Below, in pieces: positions 44,812-58,812 of a DNA stretch of 64,000 nucleotides (position 1 is the first letter of the stretch; each line of letters opens with the position of its first letter). A program made the position numbers and the translations under genes. The notes beneath the pieces are model-generated. The model worked only from the letters and a program-made list of their open reading frames with translations. It did no database searches and was not told where the DNA came from. The DNA is taken from positions 1-64,000 of the forward strand of contig NZ_NPDU01000020.1 of assembly GCF_002811985.1 (NCBI RefSeq), given 5' to 3'. This DNA comes from Leptospira adleri. GTDB taxonomy: Bacteria; Spirochaetota; Leptospiria; Leptospirales; Leptospiraceae.

Positions 44812-44819
44812 AATATAGG
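44812..44819 (+). promoter_or_regulatory. Possible -10 region of the tRNA-Asn promoter
   Basis: AATATAGG at 44812-44819 lies about 19-25 bases before the tRNA start. TTGCGT at 44789-44794 is 17 bases upstream of AATATA and could act as -35. The match to consensus is moderate. Confidence 0.35.
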
Positions 44820-44835
44820 CCTAACTACCGAGGAT

Positions 44836-44913
<78 letters not shown>

Positions 44914-45443
44914 CCTTCTTATCTCTTCAGCCTAAATTCACTTTTCTCCCTTCTTTGGTTCTTTTTAGACGAGGTTCCAATACTTTGGTTCCTAAAAAAC
45001 TTCTCTTTTGTTTAGTATTTTTACAAAAAAAGACCTTTCACCGTCCTTTCCTTCGAAAAAAAAAGACAGTTTCATAAATGGAGCTTCGCCGGTCGGAAAA
45101 TTCTTTCCATTTTTGAAAAGAATCGGATTTTTCCTGATGGAGATAGATTTTCTCTAAAAAAACTACCACTTCGCTTGAGAACAACATTGAACAGTGAGGG
45201 AGTTGAGAATAGGATGAAAAAGAATCGAACCTCTTTCTCATAAATAGGAACAAAAGTACTTTCAGGAATGTTTCCTACTTACAAAAAAATCAATTCTTAG
45301 AATATTCTAAATCTATTTTATACCAAAAGGTAAGATTCTTCTTAATTTATTTTTATAAGAATCGATAGTCTTTATAAAAATAAACCGGTCATTGAGAAAA
45401 TGAATAGACTTTCAAATTCAGCAACAACCGGCTCTTGCTTGCC
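44914..45443. other. Long AT-rich gap after tRNA-Asn
   Basis: About 530 bases with no gene I can support. Contents: several GGTTC-type short repeats just after the tRNA (44963-45000), a TTTCCTAC element at 45271-45278, a perfect palindrome TTAGAATATTCTAA at 45297-45310, a GATTCTT/AAGAATC stem (45334-45340 with 45357-45363), and the cytochrome terminator at the right edge. A 71-codon open frame on the minus strand (about 45038-45253) has no convincing protein features. Confidence 0.6.
45371..45431 (-). terminator. Terminator of the dihaem cytochrome gene
   Basis: On the minus strand, CCGGTTGTTG (45431-45422) pairs with CAATGACCGG (45394-45385), ten pairs including two G-U, around a 27-base loop, followed by TTTATTTTTAT. 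On the plus strand the two wobble positions become A-C mismatches, so it is specific to the minus transcript that ends at 45444. Confidence 0.6.
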
Positions 45444-46361
45444 TTAGGATGGATTTTTAGCCGGCTTCAAAGATTTTAAGAATCGGAAAATCGCCTTCAA
45501 TTCGGAGTCGCTCATGTTTTTGTAAGACTCCCAAGGCATGTGACTGTGCGAAATCGACTTCCCTTGCCGAAAACGAGCTAAGAATTGTTTTTCATTCCAT
45601 TGAGTGATTCTTCCTTCCGAATGAGGAGTTAAATTGGGCGGAGTCAAGGGTTCTTTCGATGGATCCGAATCTTCCATAGGAGTTCCTCCCGCAAACGGTT
45701 CTCCGATATATTCTCCGATCATACTTCTTTTAGTATGACAACCGTTGCAGTTTGCGACGCTGTTCGCAAGGTAATCTCCGTAAGCGATCGTCTCGCTTGG
45801 TTCGATCGATTTTAAAACCTCGCCATTAGGACCGACCGGTTTTACTACGAACGCTTTTAAAACTTTCCCGATCCAAGTCAATTCGTGCGCGGGCACTTGA
45901 TTTTTTTCAGGCTTCATACTACGCAGAAAAGAAATGATCGCTGTTAGATCTTCGTCACTCGTGTTGTGAAAGGGCATAAAATCCAAAAGGACCGTATGAT
46001 CCGGGCGAACCCCATATCGAAGAGCCCGAGCAATTTCCGAGTCGGAAAAACGGCCGATTCCGGTTTCGGAATCCGGAGTGATGTTTGGAGAATAAAAAGT
46101 TCCTACGGGAAGCGCGAATTCTCTTCCCCCGGACAGAACGGGGCGTACTGACGAAGCGGAATTGGACTGATGGCATTCAGAACAATGTGCCGCTCCGTAA
46201 GCGAGGCGTTCGCCTCGCGCGATTATCGCAGGATCCTTGGAAGCCTTTATATCAGGATAGGGAGCTTCGTATTTTAGATTTTGTCGAAATACGGTTCCAA
46301 GCGCAAGCGCAGCGATCAGAAACAAAAAAATAATTCCAGTCCACTTCAAAAATTTTAACAT
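45444..46361 (-). CDS. Membrane-anchored dihaem cytochrome c
   Basis: 305 residues. One N-terminal membrane segment (about residues 9-25, WTGIIFLFLIAALALGTVF) acts as signal or anchor. Two haem-binding motifs are visible: CSECH near residue 60 and CNGCH near residue 206, each in its own cytochrome c domain; Met ligands are likely in the MPFHN and MPWES segments. It resembles the small cytochrome subunits of periplasmic dehydrogenases and would pass electrons to the respiratory chain. No partner dehydrogenase is next to it. Confidence 0.85.
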   Translation of the reverse strand: MLKFLKWTGIIFLFLIAALALGTVFRQNLKYEAPYPDIKASKDPAIIARGERLAYGAAHCSECHQSNSASSVRPVLSGGREFALPVGTFYSPNITPDSETGIGRFSDSEIARALRYGVRPDHTVLLDFMPFHNTSDEDLTAIISFLRSMKPEKNQVPAHELTWIGKVLKAFVVKPVGPNGEVLKSIEPSETIAYGDYLANSVANCNGCHTKRSMIGEYIGEPFAGGTPMEDSDPSKEPLTPPNLTPHSEGRITQWNEKQFLARFRQGKSISHSHMPWESYKNMSDSELKAIFRFLKSLKPAKNPS

Positions 46362-46594
46362 CTCGTTTCCTCATTCTTTATTGAATCAATTTCATTTAAG
46401 GATCTTTTTGTTTGAACAATCCTCAAATTTCTAATCCATAAAGACAAAGGAAGACTCAGACTTTGCGTGTTTTACTCGTTTCTTGAATATCCTATCCTCA
46501 TTTCAAAGCTCCATCCTATAATTCGATTCTCGTTATAAAAATCGTTTCTCGATTTCGATAAGGCCTATTCTAATAATAGAATATTTGACTATCG

Positions 46595-47176
46595 TTATAC
46601 TCTTTCCTTAGAACCGAAAATTTTGCGAGCCACAAAACTAAGAAAAAAGGAAACAAGAGATGCGATCAACATTCCGTAGCCGATAAAAACAAAGGTCAGT
46701 TTAATCGCGGTGATTCGGCCCGTAAAGGTCGCAAGAGAATAGGGGACGATCGGCCAAGAAGAGAGGAAATAGAACATGAGTGAATTTTCTATCCAATCAA
46801 AAACGAGAAATCCAAAGGGCAATACGTTGAAGGAGACGGGTAATTTAAAACGAATCGCGGTCCTTGTATAAAAGGAAGCGATCATAAAACAAACTGCGAT
46901 GGGAAGAAACATATCCAGAACGTCCTGCCAAAAATACAAATTCCTTCCGACCTCGCCGTAAAATTGAAAGACATCCACCAATTCTTGCGGTGAGAAAAAG
47001 GGACGGAAATCCATCTTCAAAGGAAGTTTTTGGCCCGCAGCCACGGGAATCAACTGTTCTAAAAATTGCATCGATGCGGAAATGAGAATGGAAGCAAGCG
47101 TATAAAAAAAGATCTTCCAACCGGAAGAATGTTTTTCTATAAATCCGCTAAAAGAAGACAAAAATCTAAAGTTCAT
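46595..47176 (-). CDS. Integral membrane protein of unknown function
   Basis: About 193 residues from the ATG at 47176, which has AGAGGT directly before it; the open frame extends 14 codons further but without such a signal. Four membrane segments are likely, near residues 20-40, 90-112, 125-145 and 165-185, with little sequence beyond hydrophobic helices (for example ISASMQFLEQLIPVAAG and VFIGYGMLIASLVSFFLSFVA). No family is recognised. A weak stem TATTCTA/TAGAATA lies just downstream. Confidence 0.65.
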   Translation of the reverse strand: MNFRFLSSFSGFIEKHSSGWKIFFYTLASILISASMQFLEQLIPVAAGQKLPLKMDFRPFFSPQELVDVFQFYGEVGRNLYFWQDVLDMFLPIAVCFMIASFYTRTAIRFKLPVSFNVLPFGFLVFDWIENSLMFYFLSSWPIVPYSLATFTGRITAIKLTFVFIGYGMLIASLVSFFLSFVARKIFGSKERV

Positions 47177-47270
47177 AACACCTCTTTCGATCAATGCAGC
47201 TTTGATCGAGTAATGCAAAGAACTATAGATTTATTTATAGGTCAAGAAGTTTGAATTTCCCCTTAAAATG

Positions 47271-47285
47271 GAACGTTAGGCGTTC
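47271..47285 (-). terminator. Weak hairpin after xseB
   Basis: GAACG/CGTTC with a five-base loop lies right after the xseB stop codon, followed on the minus strand by CATTTTAAGG. It is a plausible end of the four-gene operon that starts at 50486, but the stem is only five pairs. Confidence 0.3.
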
Positions 47286-47286
47286 T

Positions 47287-47580
47287 TCAAAACAAGTCTT
47301 CGTCGGAATCAGAAGTTGCAGCTTTGGTCCCGGCGGAAGTTTTAGCGTCTTCTCGAAATCCAGCCTTATTCGTTTTTTTGGATTCATCTTTCGTAAGCGC
47401 CTCGATCTTTCCTTCCGCGGTATCCAGAATTCCCTGGCATATTTTTTTAAGCTCCATTCCCCGTTCATAGGCCTTGAGAGATTCTTCCAAACTGAAATCT
47501 TGCCGCTCCAGCTTTTCTGCGATCTGTTCCAGTTCCAAAAGCGCCTCTTCGAATGAAATTTTAGATTTTGATTCAGCCAT
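47287..47580 (-). CDS. xseB: Exodeoxyribonuclease VII small subunit
   Basis: 97 residues. The core [42 protein letters not shown] is the full XseB signature; the tail (about 45 residues, Lys/Asp/Thr-rich) is longer than in E. coli (80 residues). Partner of XseA, encoded just upstream with almost no gap, in the single-strand-specific exonuclease VII. Confidence 0.93.
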   Translation of the reverse strand: MAESKSKISFEEALLELEQIAEKLERQDFSLEESLKAYERGMELKKICQGILDTAEGKIEALTKDESKKTNKAGFREDAKTSAGTKAATSDSDEDLF

Positions 47581-47581
47581 T

Positions 47582-48850
47582 TTATTTTCCCTTTCGAATC
47601 ACCTGCATCGTTCCGCCTGCAAGCAATACTTGTAATTCTTCTTCCGGCTTTGTTTGTTCCGGAGAACTGATAATCTTTCCTTTTGTGTTTCTTACGATGG
47701 AATAGCCGCGTTTCATCGTGGAGGCGGGAGAAAGATCTTCCACCTTGGAAGTCAGAAATTCCGCTCTTTGTTTTTTATGAGATAAAATATTCAATATTCG
47801 AGGGGTCAAAGCCGTATAACGTTCAATTCTTACTTTGGCTAGATCCATTTTGTTTCGAACCGCTTTCTGTAGTCGAACCCCGATTTCGTCCACCCTCTGA
47901 CTTCTCGCGTTCAGAAGCTGCATTGGCTCTTTGAATATAAATTTCCCGGATAACAGACGTAAACGGTCCTTACTCGAGGAGACCCTCGAGTTCAAAGAAG
48001 TTTTGAGCCTTCCTTCCAGCTGTGAAAGAAATTGCAAAATGTCTTCCTCTTTCGGAACCGCGTGTTCCGCAGCCGCAGTCGGAGTCGGAGTGGCGAAGTC
48101 GGCGGCAAAGTCGCTTAACAAAACGTCGGTTTGATGACCTACCGCCGAAATGATCGGAACCCTGGAGTTCGCGTAGGCCCTAACCACCTTTTCATCGTTA
48201 AACGCCATGAGATCCTCGAAACTTCCGCCGCCTCGTCCCGCGATGATGACGTCCACGTTCCATTCGGGACGATTCAATTCTTCGATCGCGCCTACGATCG
48301 AGTTCGGGGCGTCTTCTCCCTGAACTACACAAGGCGCGATGAGAATGTTGATTCCCGGAAAACGGGAACGAGCCACTTTGATGATGTCTTCGATCGCCGC
48401 ACCGGAAGGCGAGGTCGCGATTCCAAGCGTTTTTGGAAACGCGGGAATTCTCCTTTTTTTCTCCGGATCGAAGATTCCCTCAGCGGAAAGTTTTTGTTTG
48501 AGTCTTTCTATCTGAAGTAGAATGTCTCCCTGACCCAATTCTTCCACTCTCGTTACGTTGAGGTTATAAGAACCTCCTGCTTCGTAGAGAGTAATCGTTC
48601 CGTAAACTTGGATTTCTTTTCCGTCGCTTAGGGGTTTGCCCGAATAATTCTTATTGGAATAATTAAAAAAAGTGCAACGAACGAGGGAAGCCGCGTCCTT
48701 GAGTGAAAAGTAAATATGTCCGGAATTGGCCTTGCTGTAATTCGAAATTTCCCCTCGGACCCAGATATTTTTAAGATCCTTGGACCCGGTGATCAGATTT
48801 TTGATGATCCTCGTTACTTCCGTTACGGAAAGAGGTTTGGAATCTTCCAA
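47582..48850 (-). CDS. xseA: Exodeoxyribonuclease VII large subunit
   Basis: 422 residues. The N-terminal OB fold ([32 protein letters not shown]...[13 protein letters not shown]) and the catalytic core ([86 protein letters not shown]) are complete, followed by a coiled-coil segment and the short C-terminal domain. Works with XseB in DNA repair. It follows the permease gene by four bases. Confidence 0.95.
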   Translation of the reverse strand: MEDSKPLSVTEVTRIIKNLITGSKDLKNIWVRGEISNYSKANSGHIYFSLKDAASLVRCTFFNYSNKNYSGKPLSDGKEIQVYGTITLYEAGGSYNLNVTRVEELGQGDILLQIERLKQKLSAEGIFDPEKKRRIPAFPKTLGIATSPSGAAIEDIIKVARSRFPGINILIAPCVVQGEDAPNSIVGAIEELNRPEWNVDVIIAGRGGGSFEDLMAFNDEKVVRAYANSRVPIISAVGHQTDVLLSDFAADFATPTPTAAAEHAVPKEEDILQFLSQLEGRLKTSLNSRVSSSKDRLRLLSGKFIFKEPMQLLNARSQRVDEIGVRLQKAVRNKMDLAKVRIERYTALTPRILNILSHKKQRAEFLTSKVEDLSPASTMKRGYSIVRNTKGKIISSPEQTKPEEELQVLLAGGTMQVIRKGK

Positions 48851-48854
48851 TCGG

Positions 48855-49988
48855 TTAACGATGCCCCTTGTTCAAAATCAATTCTCTGCGATACAATCTC
48901 CAAAAATCCCAAAGAATGACGACTAACGTGACCGCAACGGGCCCGACTACGAGTCCCATAATTCCGAATTCTTTGATTCCTCCGATCAGGGAAAGAAAGA
49001 TGAGGAGCGGATGAACCTGAAGTTTTTTATCGAGCATTCTCGGTTTTACGAAATTCTCAAGCGCCAAATAGAAAAAGAGTCCGCTTCCCATAAAAAAGAT
49101 CGCCATCATCGGATTGTTTTCCAAAAACAAAATATAAAGTCCGATCGGAAGCCAAACGACGGAAGTTCCCACGACGGGAATGATCGAAAAGAAGGCGGCC
49201 AAACTCGCATACAGGAAAGGACTCGAAATTCCGGCGATCAAAAGAAGAACGTAAACGGCGGCTCCTTGTAGTATGGAAATGATAAGATTTCCTCGGATAA
49301 CCGTCTGAACCGCAGAAGTAACCTTTCTTCCGACTTGCTCTTCCAACTGTCTGGAAAACGGAAGATTGTCCAAGATGAATCGTTCTACTTTTTTTCCGTC
49401 TTGATAGAGAAAGAAAAGAACCAAAAGGGCAAAGAAAAGATTTATCAGAATTCCAGTGGGCAATTCTATGTTTCCCAAGATAAAAGAGGAAGCGTTGCTG
49501 AGAATTCCGTAGATGCTGTCTAAATTCAAAATGTCCACGTAGTTTTCGGCGAATTCTCCGTAGATTTCGGGAACTTTTACCCAGAAAAATTCGTTGTCCG
49601 TGACAAAATCCGTGAGCATCGCGAAGTTCATCAAGGTTTCGATCATTTTGTCTTCGCTTAACGAAATTCTTAATTTGAATAGAATTGAAAGGGCTTCTTG
49701 AATCAGCGTGCGGATCACAAAATAAGAAGGGATGAGAACGAGCATGGAAACGAGAGTGATCATGATCCAAGGCACGAGCCATTGGAATCTTTCCCCGAGA
49801 TATCCTTTGAGAAGTTTGTATTGTCTTCTTGTCGCGAGATAAAGAATCAACGCCATCAGGGAAGAATAGAGATAAGGACGAAATACGAGGAAGAATACTC
49901 CGATCGCAAAGAGAAAGAGGACGGAGAAAAAAATGACAAACGTGTATTTGCCGGGTTCCGGGTTCGGTGAAATGACGGGTTCGATCAT
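48855..49988 (-). CDS. AI-2E family (PerM/YhhT-type) permease
   Basis: 377 residues with about seven or eight membrane segments. The family pattern includes [20 protein letters not shown] early and, late, [60 protein letters not shown]. The family exports varied small molecules, and in some members Na/H exchange has been shown; the substrate here is unknown. It sits between an exported protein gene and xseA. Confidence 0.85.
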   Translation of the reverse strand: MIEPVISPNPEPGKYTFVIFFSVLFLFAIGVFFLVFRPYLYSSLMALILYLATRRQYKLLKGYLGERFQWLVPWIMITLVSMLVLIPSYFVIRTLIQEALSILFKLRISLSEDKMIETLMNFAMLTDFVTDNEFFWVKVPEIYGEFAENYVDILNLDSIYGILSNASSFILGNIELPTGILINLFFALLVLFFLYQDGKKVERFILDNLPFSRQLEEQVGRKVTSAVQTVIRGNLIISILQGAAVYVLLLIAGISSPFLYASLAAFFSIIPVVGTSVVWLPIGLYILFLENNPMMAIFFMGSGLFFYLALENFVKPRMLDKKLQVHPLLIFLSLIGGIKEFGIMGLVVGPVAVTLVVILWDFWRLYRRELILNKGHR

Positions 49989-49991
49989 TTT

Positions 49992-50486
49992 TTAACCGCC
50001 CGATTTTTTGTAGAAAAGTTTGATTCTACTTCCGTTGTCCACGGCTTCGATCTGAATCGTAACCACTTTTTTATTCTGACTCTCGGCCATAATCACGGTT
50101 TTTTGATCCGAAATTTCCTCTTGTAGAACTTTCCAATAGAGGGATTTAAAAATGGAAGAATAATAAACTTCCATTTGTTTTTTCCTAAACGCGTGCGTGA
50201 ATACGAGGAAGGATTCTTTTGTATCGAAATAACCCCGTTCCGATTTTAACTCCGTAGAATAGATCAAATCGGATCCTTCCGGGACAAACTCCACCGGAAG
50301 AGATCTCGGATTTCGAACCGGATTGTACTGAAGGGTCAATTTGTTATAACGATACAATTCTGTCTTGGAATCCGAGGAAAAGACCGAGCTCGGCGCCGTT
50401 AAAGCGCAGAAAAGAAAAAAGACTAAAAAATAGAAACGAGTAGGGTTCACTTTTTTTACTTGAACCTTATCCGCCATCACTGACAA
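49992..50486 (-). CDS. Predicted exported protein of unknown function
   Basis: About 164 residues. A signal peptide is visible (RFYFLVFFLFCALTAPSSVFS, ending near residue 38). The mature part is strand-rich (YRYNKLTLQYNPVRNPRSLPVEFVPEGSDLIYSTELKSE ... VVTIQIEAVDNGSRIKLFYKKSGG) and has no known motif. A second ATG three codons in (50477) is an equal start. It is the first gene of a four-gene minus-strand operon, divergent from dedA. Confidence 0.65.
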   Translation of the reverse strand: MSVMADKVQVKKVNPTRFYFLVFFLFCALTAPSSVFSSDSKTELYRYNKLTLQYNPVRNPRSLPVEFVPEGSDLIYSTELKSERGYFDTKESFLVFTHAFRKKQMEVYYSSIFKSLYWKVLQEEISDQKTVIMAESQNKKVVTIQIEAVDNGSRIKLFYKKSGG

Positions 50487-50504
50487 TTCTTTTATTCATC
50501 GTTC

Positions 50505-51149
50505 ATGACTTTTCAGGAAACACTGATTCAAATTCTCACCCGATTTTCGGAAACCGATCCCGTATTCGTCTGGCTCTTCTTCGCTTTTTCCAATTTTGCT
50601 GAAAACGTTTTTCCGCCTTGGCCGGGCGATACGATCACCGTCTTTGGCGGTTTTTTGGTCGCAAGAAATTTAGAATCCTTCGGCTGGTTCTCGCTCCTTT
50701 CGAGCACTTTGTTCGGGAATCTTTTAGGAGCCTGGGTCATGTACCGATTCGGAAACGTCTTTTTACATTGGGTGAAAAAGAAAGAATTTCCGCTCAAAGA
50801 TTCTCTCTACGACGAAGAATCGATCGAAAGAACCCTAACTTGGTTTCATAGAAACGCGATCGCGGTCGTTTTGTTCAGCCGGTTTTCCGCGGGAATTCGT
50901 TTCTTCGTTTCGATCGTAGCCGGTATGGTAAAGATGAATCATTTGGTTTTTTTTGGTTGTTTTACCGCCGCCGTCATTCTCTGGTGCGGGCTTCTCATTT
51001 TTTCAGGCTTCTATCTCGGCTCTCATTGGGAGGCCGTTTTGGGCTTTTTAGAAATTTATAATAGAATCATCTTCGGTTTGATGATCCTATTTGCGATTTT
51101 ATTCTTCTGGTATCGAAGAATAAAAAAAACGGCGGATCAGAATTCTTAA
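50505..51149 (+). CDS. DedA-family membrane protein
   Basis: 214 residues with several membrane segments. DedA landmarks: NVFPPWPGDTITVFGGFLVA near the start, FGNLLGAWVMYRFG, WFHRNAIAVVLFSRFSAGIRFFVSIVAGMVKM. The Arg in FSRF and in GIRF and the acidic Asp in PGDT are kept. DedA proteins move phospholipid or undecaprenyl phosphate across the inner membrane. The gene stands alone between two divergent/convergent genes. Confidence 0.88.
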   Translation: MTFQETLIQILTRFSETDPVFVWLFFAFSNFAENVFPPWPGDTITVFGGFLVARNLESFGWFSLLSSTLFGNLLGAWVMYRFGNVFLHWVKKKEFPLKDSLYDEESIERTLTWFHRNAIAVVLFSRFSAGIRFFVSIVAGMVKMNHLVFFGCFTAAVILWCGLLIFSGFYLGSHWEAVLGFLEIYNRIIFGLMILFAILFFWYRRIKKTADQNS

Positions 51150-51257
51150 GTAAGGAAGATCAGAGGTAGGATGAAAAACCGGATTGAATTTCATTTTCTA
51201 AACTTTGATCTTTAAAATTCGGGAAGAAAAAATTCACCTGAAAATTCGATTTCGAAG

Positions 51258-51287
51258 CGGGCTTTAAGTCCGTTTTCATCTTTTTTT
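51258..51287 (+). terminator. Candidate terminator of dedA
   Basis: CGGGC (51258-51262) pairs with GTCCG (51268-51272), one G-U pair, loop TTTAA, followed by a T-rich stretch (TTTTCATCTTTTTTT). The short stem with a good U-tract fits a Rho-independent terminator. It lies 109 bases after the dedA stop. Confidence 0.45.
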
Positions 51288-51356
51288 AAGAAAAATTTTT
51301 TCCCGGAACGACAGCCAACGTTTCCGTAGGGGAGAAATCTCCGATTCCAATCAAAT

Positions 51357-51366
51357 GTAGGAACTC
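51357..51366 (+). repeat. Intergenic element GTAGGAACTC, copy 1
   Basis: GTAGGAACTC; an identical copy lies 76 bases further right. Related elements in other gaps read TTCCTACAAAA on the plus strand (near 293, 44742, 45271, 60470). Confidence 0.5.
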
Positions 51367-51432
51367 TTACTTTTTTAGAATGATCGTAAAGCGATTCTCG
51401 ATCTCGCTAAAAAGGAAAACGTCCTTTAGTTT

Positions 51433-51442
51433 GTAGGAACTC
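51433..51442 (+). repeat. Intergenic element GTAGGAACTC, copy 2
   Basis: Identical to the decamer at 51357-51366, with shared TTTGTAG/AATGTAG left context. Part of the window-wide family of short intergenic elements. Confidence 0.5.
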
Positions 51443-51529
51443 ATACGAAATATTAGAATTTCCTAAAACGAAATCCCTCCCTTTTCCACGAGGTTTTTTC
51501 AGATCGCCGTCCGCTCTATCAGAAAATTC

Positions 51530-53195
<1,666 letters not shown>

Positions 53196-53242
53196 CCCCG
53201 ATCGAAAAAACACTGGTACGTAAGAAGTGAAGTTCGGATCGT

Positions 53243-53550
53243 ATGAAAAAGAATTCCTCCAAATCCGGCTATTCCGGAGCGAAAACGATCTATATCCGAA
53301 AGCTGAGGTTTGAGGAAGCCCAGGAAAAACTCGAAAGAGAAATCCAAGAAGCCTTTTTGGCCGGGGAAACGTTCGTAGAAATCATACACGGAATCGGGGA
53401 AGGAATTCTCAAAAAATTAACGGTCGATACGATTCGTTCCCATGATTTTTTGAAGGAAGTGGACTATTCTCTCTATGGAATCTCCAATCCGGGATCCACA
53501 TTGGTCGAAGTATTAGGACCCGATAAGGACACTCTCAAAAGGTATCTCAA

Positions 53551-53554
<4 letters not shown>
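53243..53554 (+). CDS. Small Smr-domain protein
   Basis: 103 residues consisting of one Smr domain like the C-terminus of MutS2: KTIYIRKLRFEEAQEKLEREIQEAF, the signature VEIIHGIGEGILKK with its HGxG, and VDYSLYGISNPGSTLVEVLG. Stand-alone Smr domains nick or bind RNA/DNA. It overlaps the cimA start by four bases; the functional link is unclear. Confidence 0.85.
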
Positions 53555-55655
<2,101 letters not shown>

Positions 55656-55662
55656 GACAGGT

Positions 55663-55712
55663 GCGGTCTTGTATTCTTCTTTTTCAAAGAGAAAGAAGAC
55701 CCGCCCGTTTTT
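55663..55712 (+). terminator. Terminator after pth
   Basis: TCTTCTTTTTC (55675-55685) pairs with GAGAAAGAAGA (55689-55699) across an AAA loop; GCGG (55663-55666) and CCGC (55701-55704) add an outer clamp. A CCCGTTTTTT run follows. It lies just after the pth stop. Confidence 0.65.
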
Positions 55713-55807
55713 TCGATCGTTTTGAAGTTGGAAATCTTTGGGAGCCGTTCATTCTCCGAGGTTAAAAAAACAAAAGGATCGAACTCAATTTAAAACGGAG
55801 TATTCCA

Positions 55808-56729
55808 TTGGGCGATTATCCATTTCGACTTCCTCAGTTTTCATCCGCTTCTCAAAACTTAGCGGCGGAGAAATTCATTACGTATCTTAGAATCGAAAAA
55901 AATTATTCTCAAAATACGCTCAATGCCTACAGCATCGATCTGAAATTCTTTTTCGATTTTTGTGAAAAGGAGCAGTTGGATATCCTACAAATCGAACCGG
56001 TGGACATTCGATCTTACTTCGCCTATCTCGCAAAAAATCACGGGTTGGATCGAAGATCCCAAAGCAGAAAATTATCCTCTCTCAGAACCTTTTACAAAGT
56101 ATTGCTCCGAGAAGATCTGGTTCCTTCCAATCCCGCCGTGCAGATAAGCTTTCCGAGGGTCAGAAGAGAAATTCCCAAAAATTTTCGGATCGGAGAAACG
56201 GAAGAAATCCTGAGTTTCGAAGCCGAACGAACGTCGGAAATTTTGGACATTCGCGACCGAGCGATGATCGAAGTATTGTATTCTTCCGGACTTCGAGTTT
56301 TCGAATTGGTGAACGCGAAACTTTCGGCGCTTTCCAAAGATCTTACCATCCTCAAGGTTCTCGGAAAGGGTCAAAAGGAAAGATTTGTATATTTTGGAAA
56401 GGAAGCCGTACAATCTCTTGAAAAATATTTGGAATACAGAACTCATTTTTTTCCCGAGACCGAGGAAATTTTTCTAAATCAAAAAGGAAAGAAACTGACG
56501 ACCCGGGGCGTACGTTATATTTTGAATGAAAGAAGAAAAAAGATGGGATGGGAAAAGACCATCACTCCGCATAAATTCAGACACACGTTCGCAACCGATC
56601 TTTTGGACGCGGGAGCGGATATCAGAGCGGTGCAGGAATTGCTCGGGCATTCTTCGCTTTCCACAACTCAGATTTATCTGAGCGTGAGTAAGGAAAAAAT
56701 CAAAGAGGTTTATAGAAAAGCTCATCCCC

Positions 56730-56743
<14 letters not shown>
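55808..56743 (+). CDS. xerC: Tyrosine recombinase XerC-like
   Basis: 311 residues. N-terminal SAM-like domain ([30 protein letters not shown]) and catalytic domain with the Arg in [10 protein letters not shown], the Lys in [23 protein letters not shown], the His in [13 protein letters not shown] and the nucleophile Tyr in TQIYLSV. It resolves chromosome dimers together with XerD at dif. The TTG start at 55808 is upstream of GDYPFRLP. Followed by hslV and hslU, the same order as codV-clpQ-clpY in Bacillus. Confidence 0.9.
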
Positions 56744-57272
<529 letters not shown>

Positions 57273-57283
57273 AGAATAAATAT

Positions 57284-58720
57284 ATGACAGATTCTCACAA
57301 AGACCAGGAACTCATCCTTTCAGCCGAAGAAGAACTCACGCCTCGACAGATCGTGACCAAGTTGGACGAACATATCATCGGACAAAAAAACGCCAAAAAA
57401 GCGGTGGCGGTCGCGCTTCGAAACAGAACCCGCCGCAAAAAATTAGATCCTGAAATGCAGGAAGAAATTTATCCCAAGAACATCATCATGATCGGGCCGA
57501 CCGGCGTCGGTAAAACGGAAATCGCAAGAAGACTCTCCAAACTCTGCGGCGCGCCCTTTCTCAAAGTGGAAGCCACAAAATATACGGAAGTAGGCTACGT
57601 CGGAAGAGACGTGGAATCCATGATCCGGGATCTTGCGGTCATTTCCATGAATCTTGTAAAACAGGAATTCAGAACCAAGGTAGAAGAAGCCGCAAAACAA
57701 AAAGCGGAGGAAGCGTTACTCGATATTTTACTTCCGTTTCCGGGAGAACCCAAACCGTCTTCCACGCAAATAACAGGTTTTTCGAATACGCCGATCGCGG
57801 ATGAAGAGGAAAGGAAAACACACTTTCTCGAAACCAGAGAGTTTATGAGAAAAAAATTAAAAACCGGAAAGTTGGACGAACAGGAAGTAGAACTCGATCT
57901 ACCGAACCCCAGCGCGTCTCAGATTCCGATGTTGCAGGTTTTCGGAGCGGGAAATTTGGACGACTTGGACAATCAATTGCAGAATGTCCTGGGCGATATG
58001 CTCCCCAAAAAGAATAAAAAACGGAAACTCAAAATTCCGGAAGCTCTCAAAGCATTGGAAGAATTCGAAGCCGAAAAGTTACTCGATCCGGACAAGGTTC
58101 AAAGAGAGGCGCTTCGAAGAGTGGAAGAAATGGGAATCATCTTTCTCGACGAGATCGACAAAATTGCGGGAAGAGAAGGAAAAACGGGAGCAGACGTTTC
58201 CAGAGAAGGGGTTCAGCGAGATCTTCTTCCGATCGTGGAAGGCGCAACCGTTAACACAAAGATCGGTCCTGTAAAAACCGATCATATCCTTTTTATCGCC
58301 GCGGGCGCGTTTCACATGACCAAACCCTCGGACCTGATTCCCGAACTCCAGGGAAGATTTCCGATCCGCGTTGAGCTGGAAAAATTATCCAGAGAAGACT
58401 TCGAAAAAATTCTCACCGCGCCTCGCTCCTCTTTGACGAGACAGTACGAAGCGCTTTTGGCGACCGATTCGATTCGTGTGGAATTCACCGCGGAAGGAAT
58501 TCAAGAGATAGCAAGAATCGCGTATGACATGAACGAAAAGCACGAAAACATCGGAGCGCGGAGATTGAATACGATCTTAGAACGTCTTTTGGAAGAATTG
58601 AGTTTTGAAGGTCCCGATCTCCCGGAAGAAAAACGAAACGTAAAAATCGACGGAAAATACGTTTTAGATCGATTGCAAGGCGTGATTCAGGACAAAGATC
58701 TGAGTCAGTACATTCTTTAA
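57284..58720 (+). CDS. hslU: HslU unfoldase ATPase
   Basis: 478 residues. AAA+ subunit of HslUV. Seen: [37 protein letters not shown], Walker [15 protein letters not shown], the pore loop [14 protein letters not shown], the family-specific I-domain (about residues 110-240), Walker [17 protein letters not shown] and sensor 2 [16 protein letters not shown]. It ends in LSQYIL, typical of the HslV-binding tail. Starts eleven bases after hslV. Confidence 0.96.
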   Translation: MTDSHKDQELILSAEEELTPRQIVTKLDEHIIGQKNAKKAVAVALRNRTRRKKLDPEMQEEIYPKNIIMIGPTGVGKTEIARRLSKLCGAPFLKVEATKYTEVGYVGRDVESMIRDLAVISMNLVKQEFRTKVEEAAKQKAEEALLDILLPFPGEPKPSSTQITGFSNTPIADEEERKTHFLETREFMRKKLKTGKLDEQEVELDLPNPSASQIPMLQVFGAGNLDDLDNQLQNVLGDMLPKKNKKRKLKIPEALKALEEFEAEKLLDPDKVQREALRRVEEMGIIFLDEIDKIAGREGKTGADVSREGVQRDLLPIVEGATVNTKIGPVKTDHILFIAAGAFHMTKPSDLIPELQGRFPIRVELEKLSREDFEKILTAPRSSLTRQYEALLATDSIRVEFTAEGIQEIARIAYDMNEKHENIGARRLNTILERLLEELSFEGPDLPEEKRNVKIDGKYVLDRLQGVIQDKDLSQYIL

Positions 58721-58766
58721 ACAAAATTAGAATCTTGTAATTTTCCGTTTTTAAGAAATGATTTTT

Positions 58767-58786
58767 GAATCTAAAATCGTAGATTC
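58767..58786 (+). terminator. Hairpin between hslU and the sugar dehydrogenase gene
   Basis: GAATCTA (58767-58773) and TAGATTC (58780-58786) form a perfect 7-base-pair stem with a six-base loop, followed by TATTTGACG. The U-tract is short. A second AGAATCT copy at 58729-58735 could form an alternative longer stem. Confidence 0.35.
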
Positions 58787-58812
58787 TATTTGACGAACTT
58801 CCGAAAATAGGG

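Larger units (their letters stand above)
51150..51529. other. Gap between dedA and the APP1-like gene, with two copies of a short repeat
   Basis: About 380 bases without a gene. Contents: a likely dedA terminator (CGGGC at 51258-51262 pairing with GTCCG at 51268-51272, then a T-rich run ending in seven Ts), the element TGTAGGAACTC at 51356-51366 and again at 51432-51442, 76 bases apart, and AT-rich spacer. Both flanking genes end at this gap. Confidence 0.6.
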
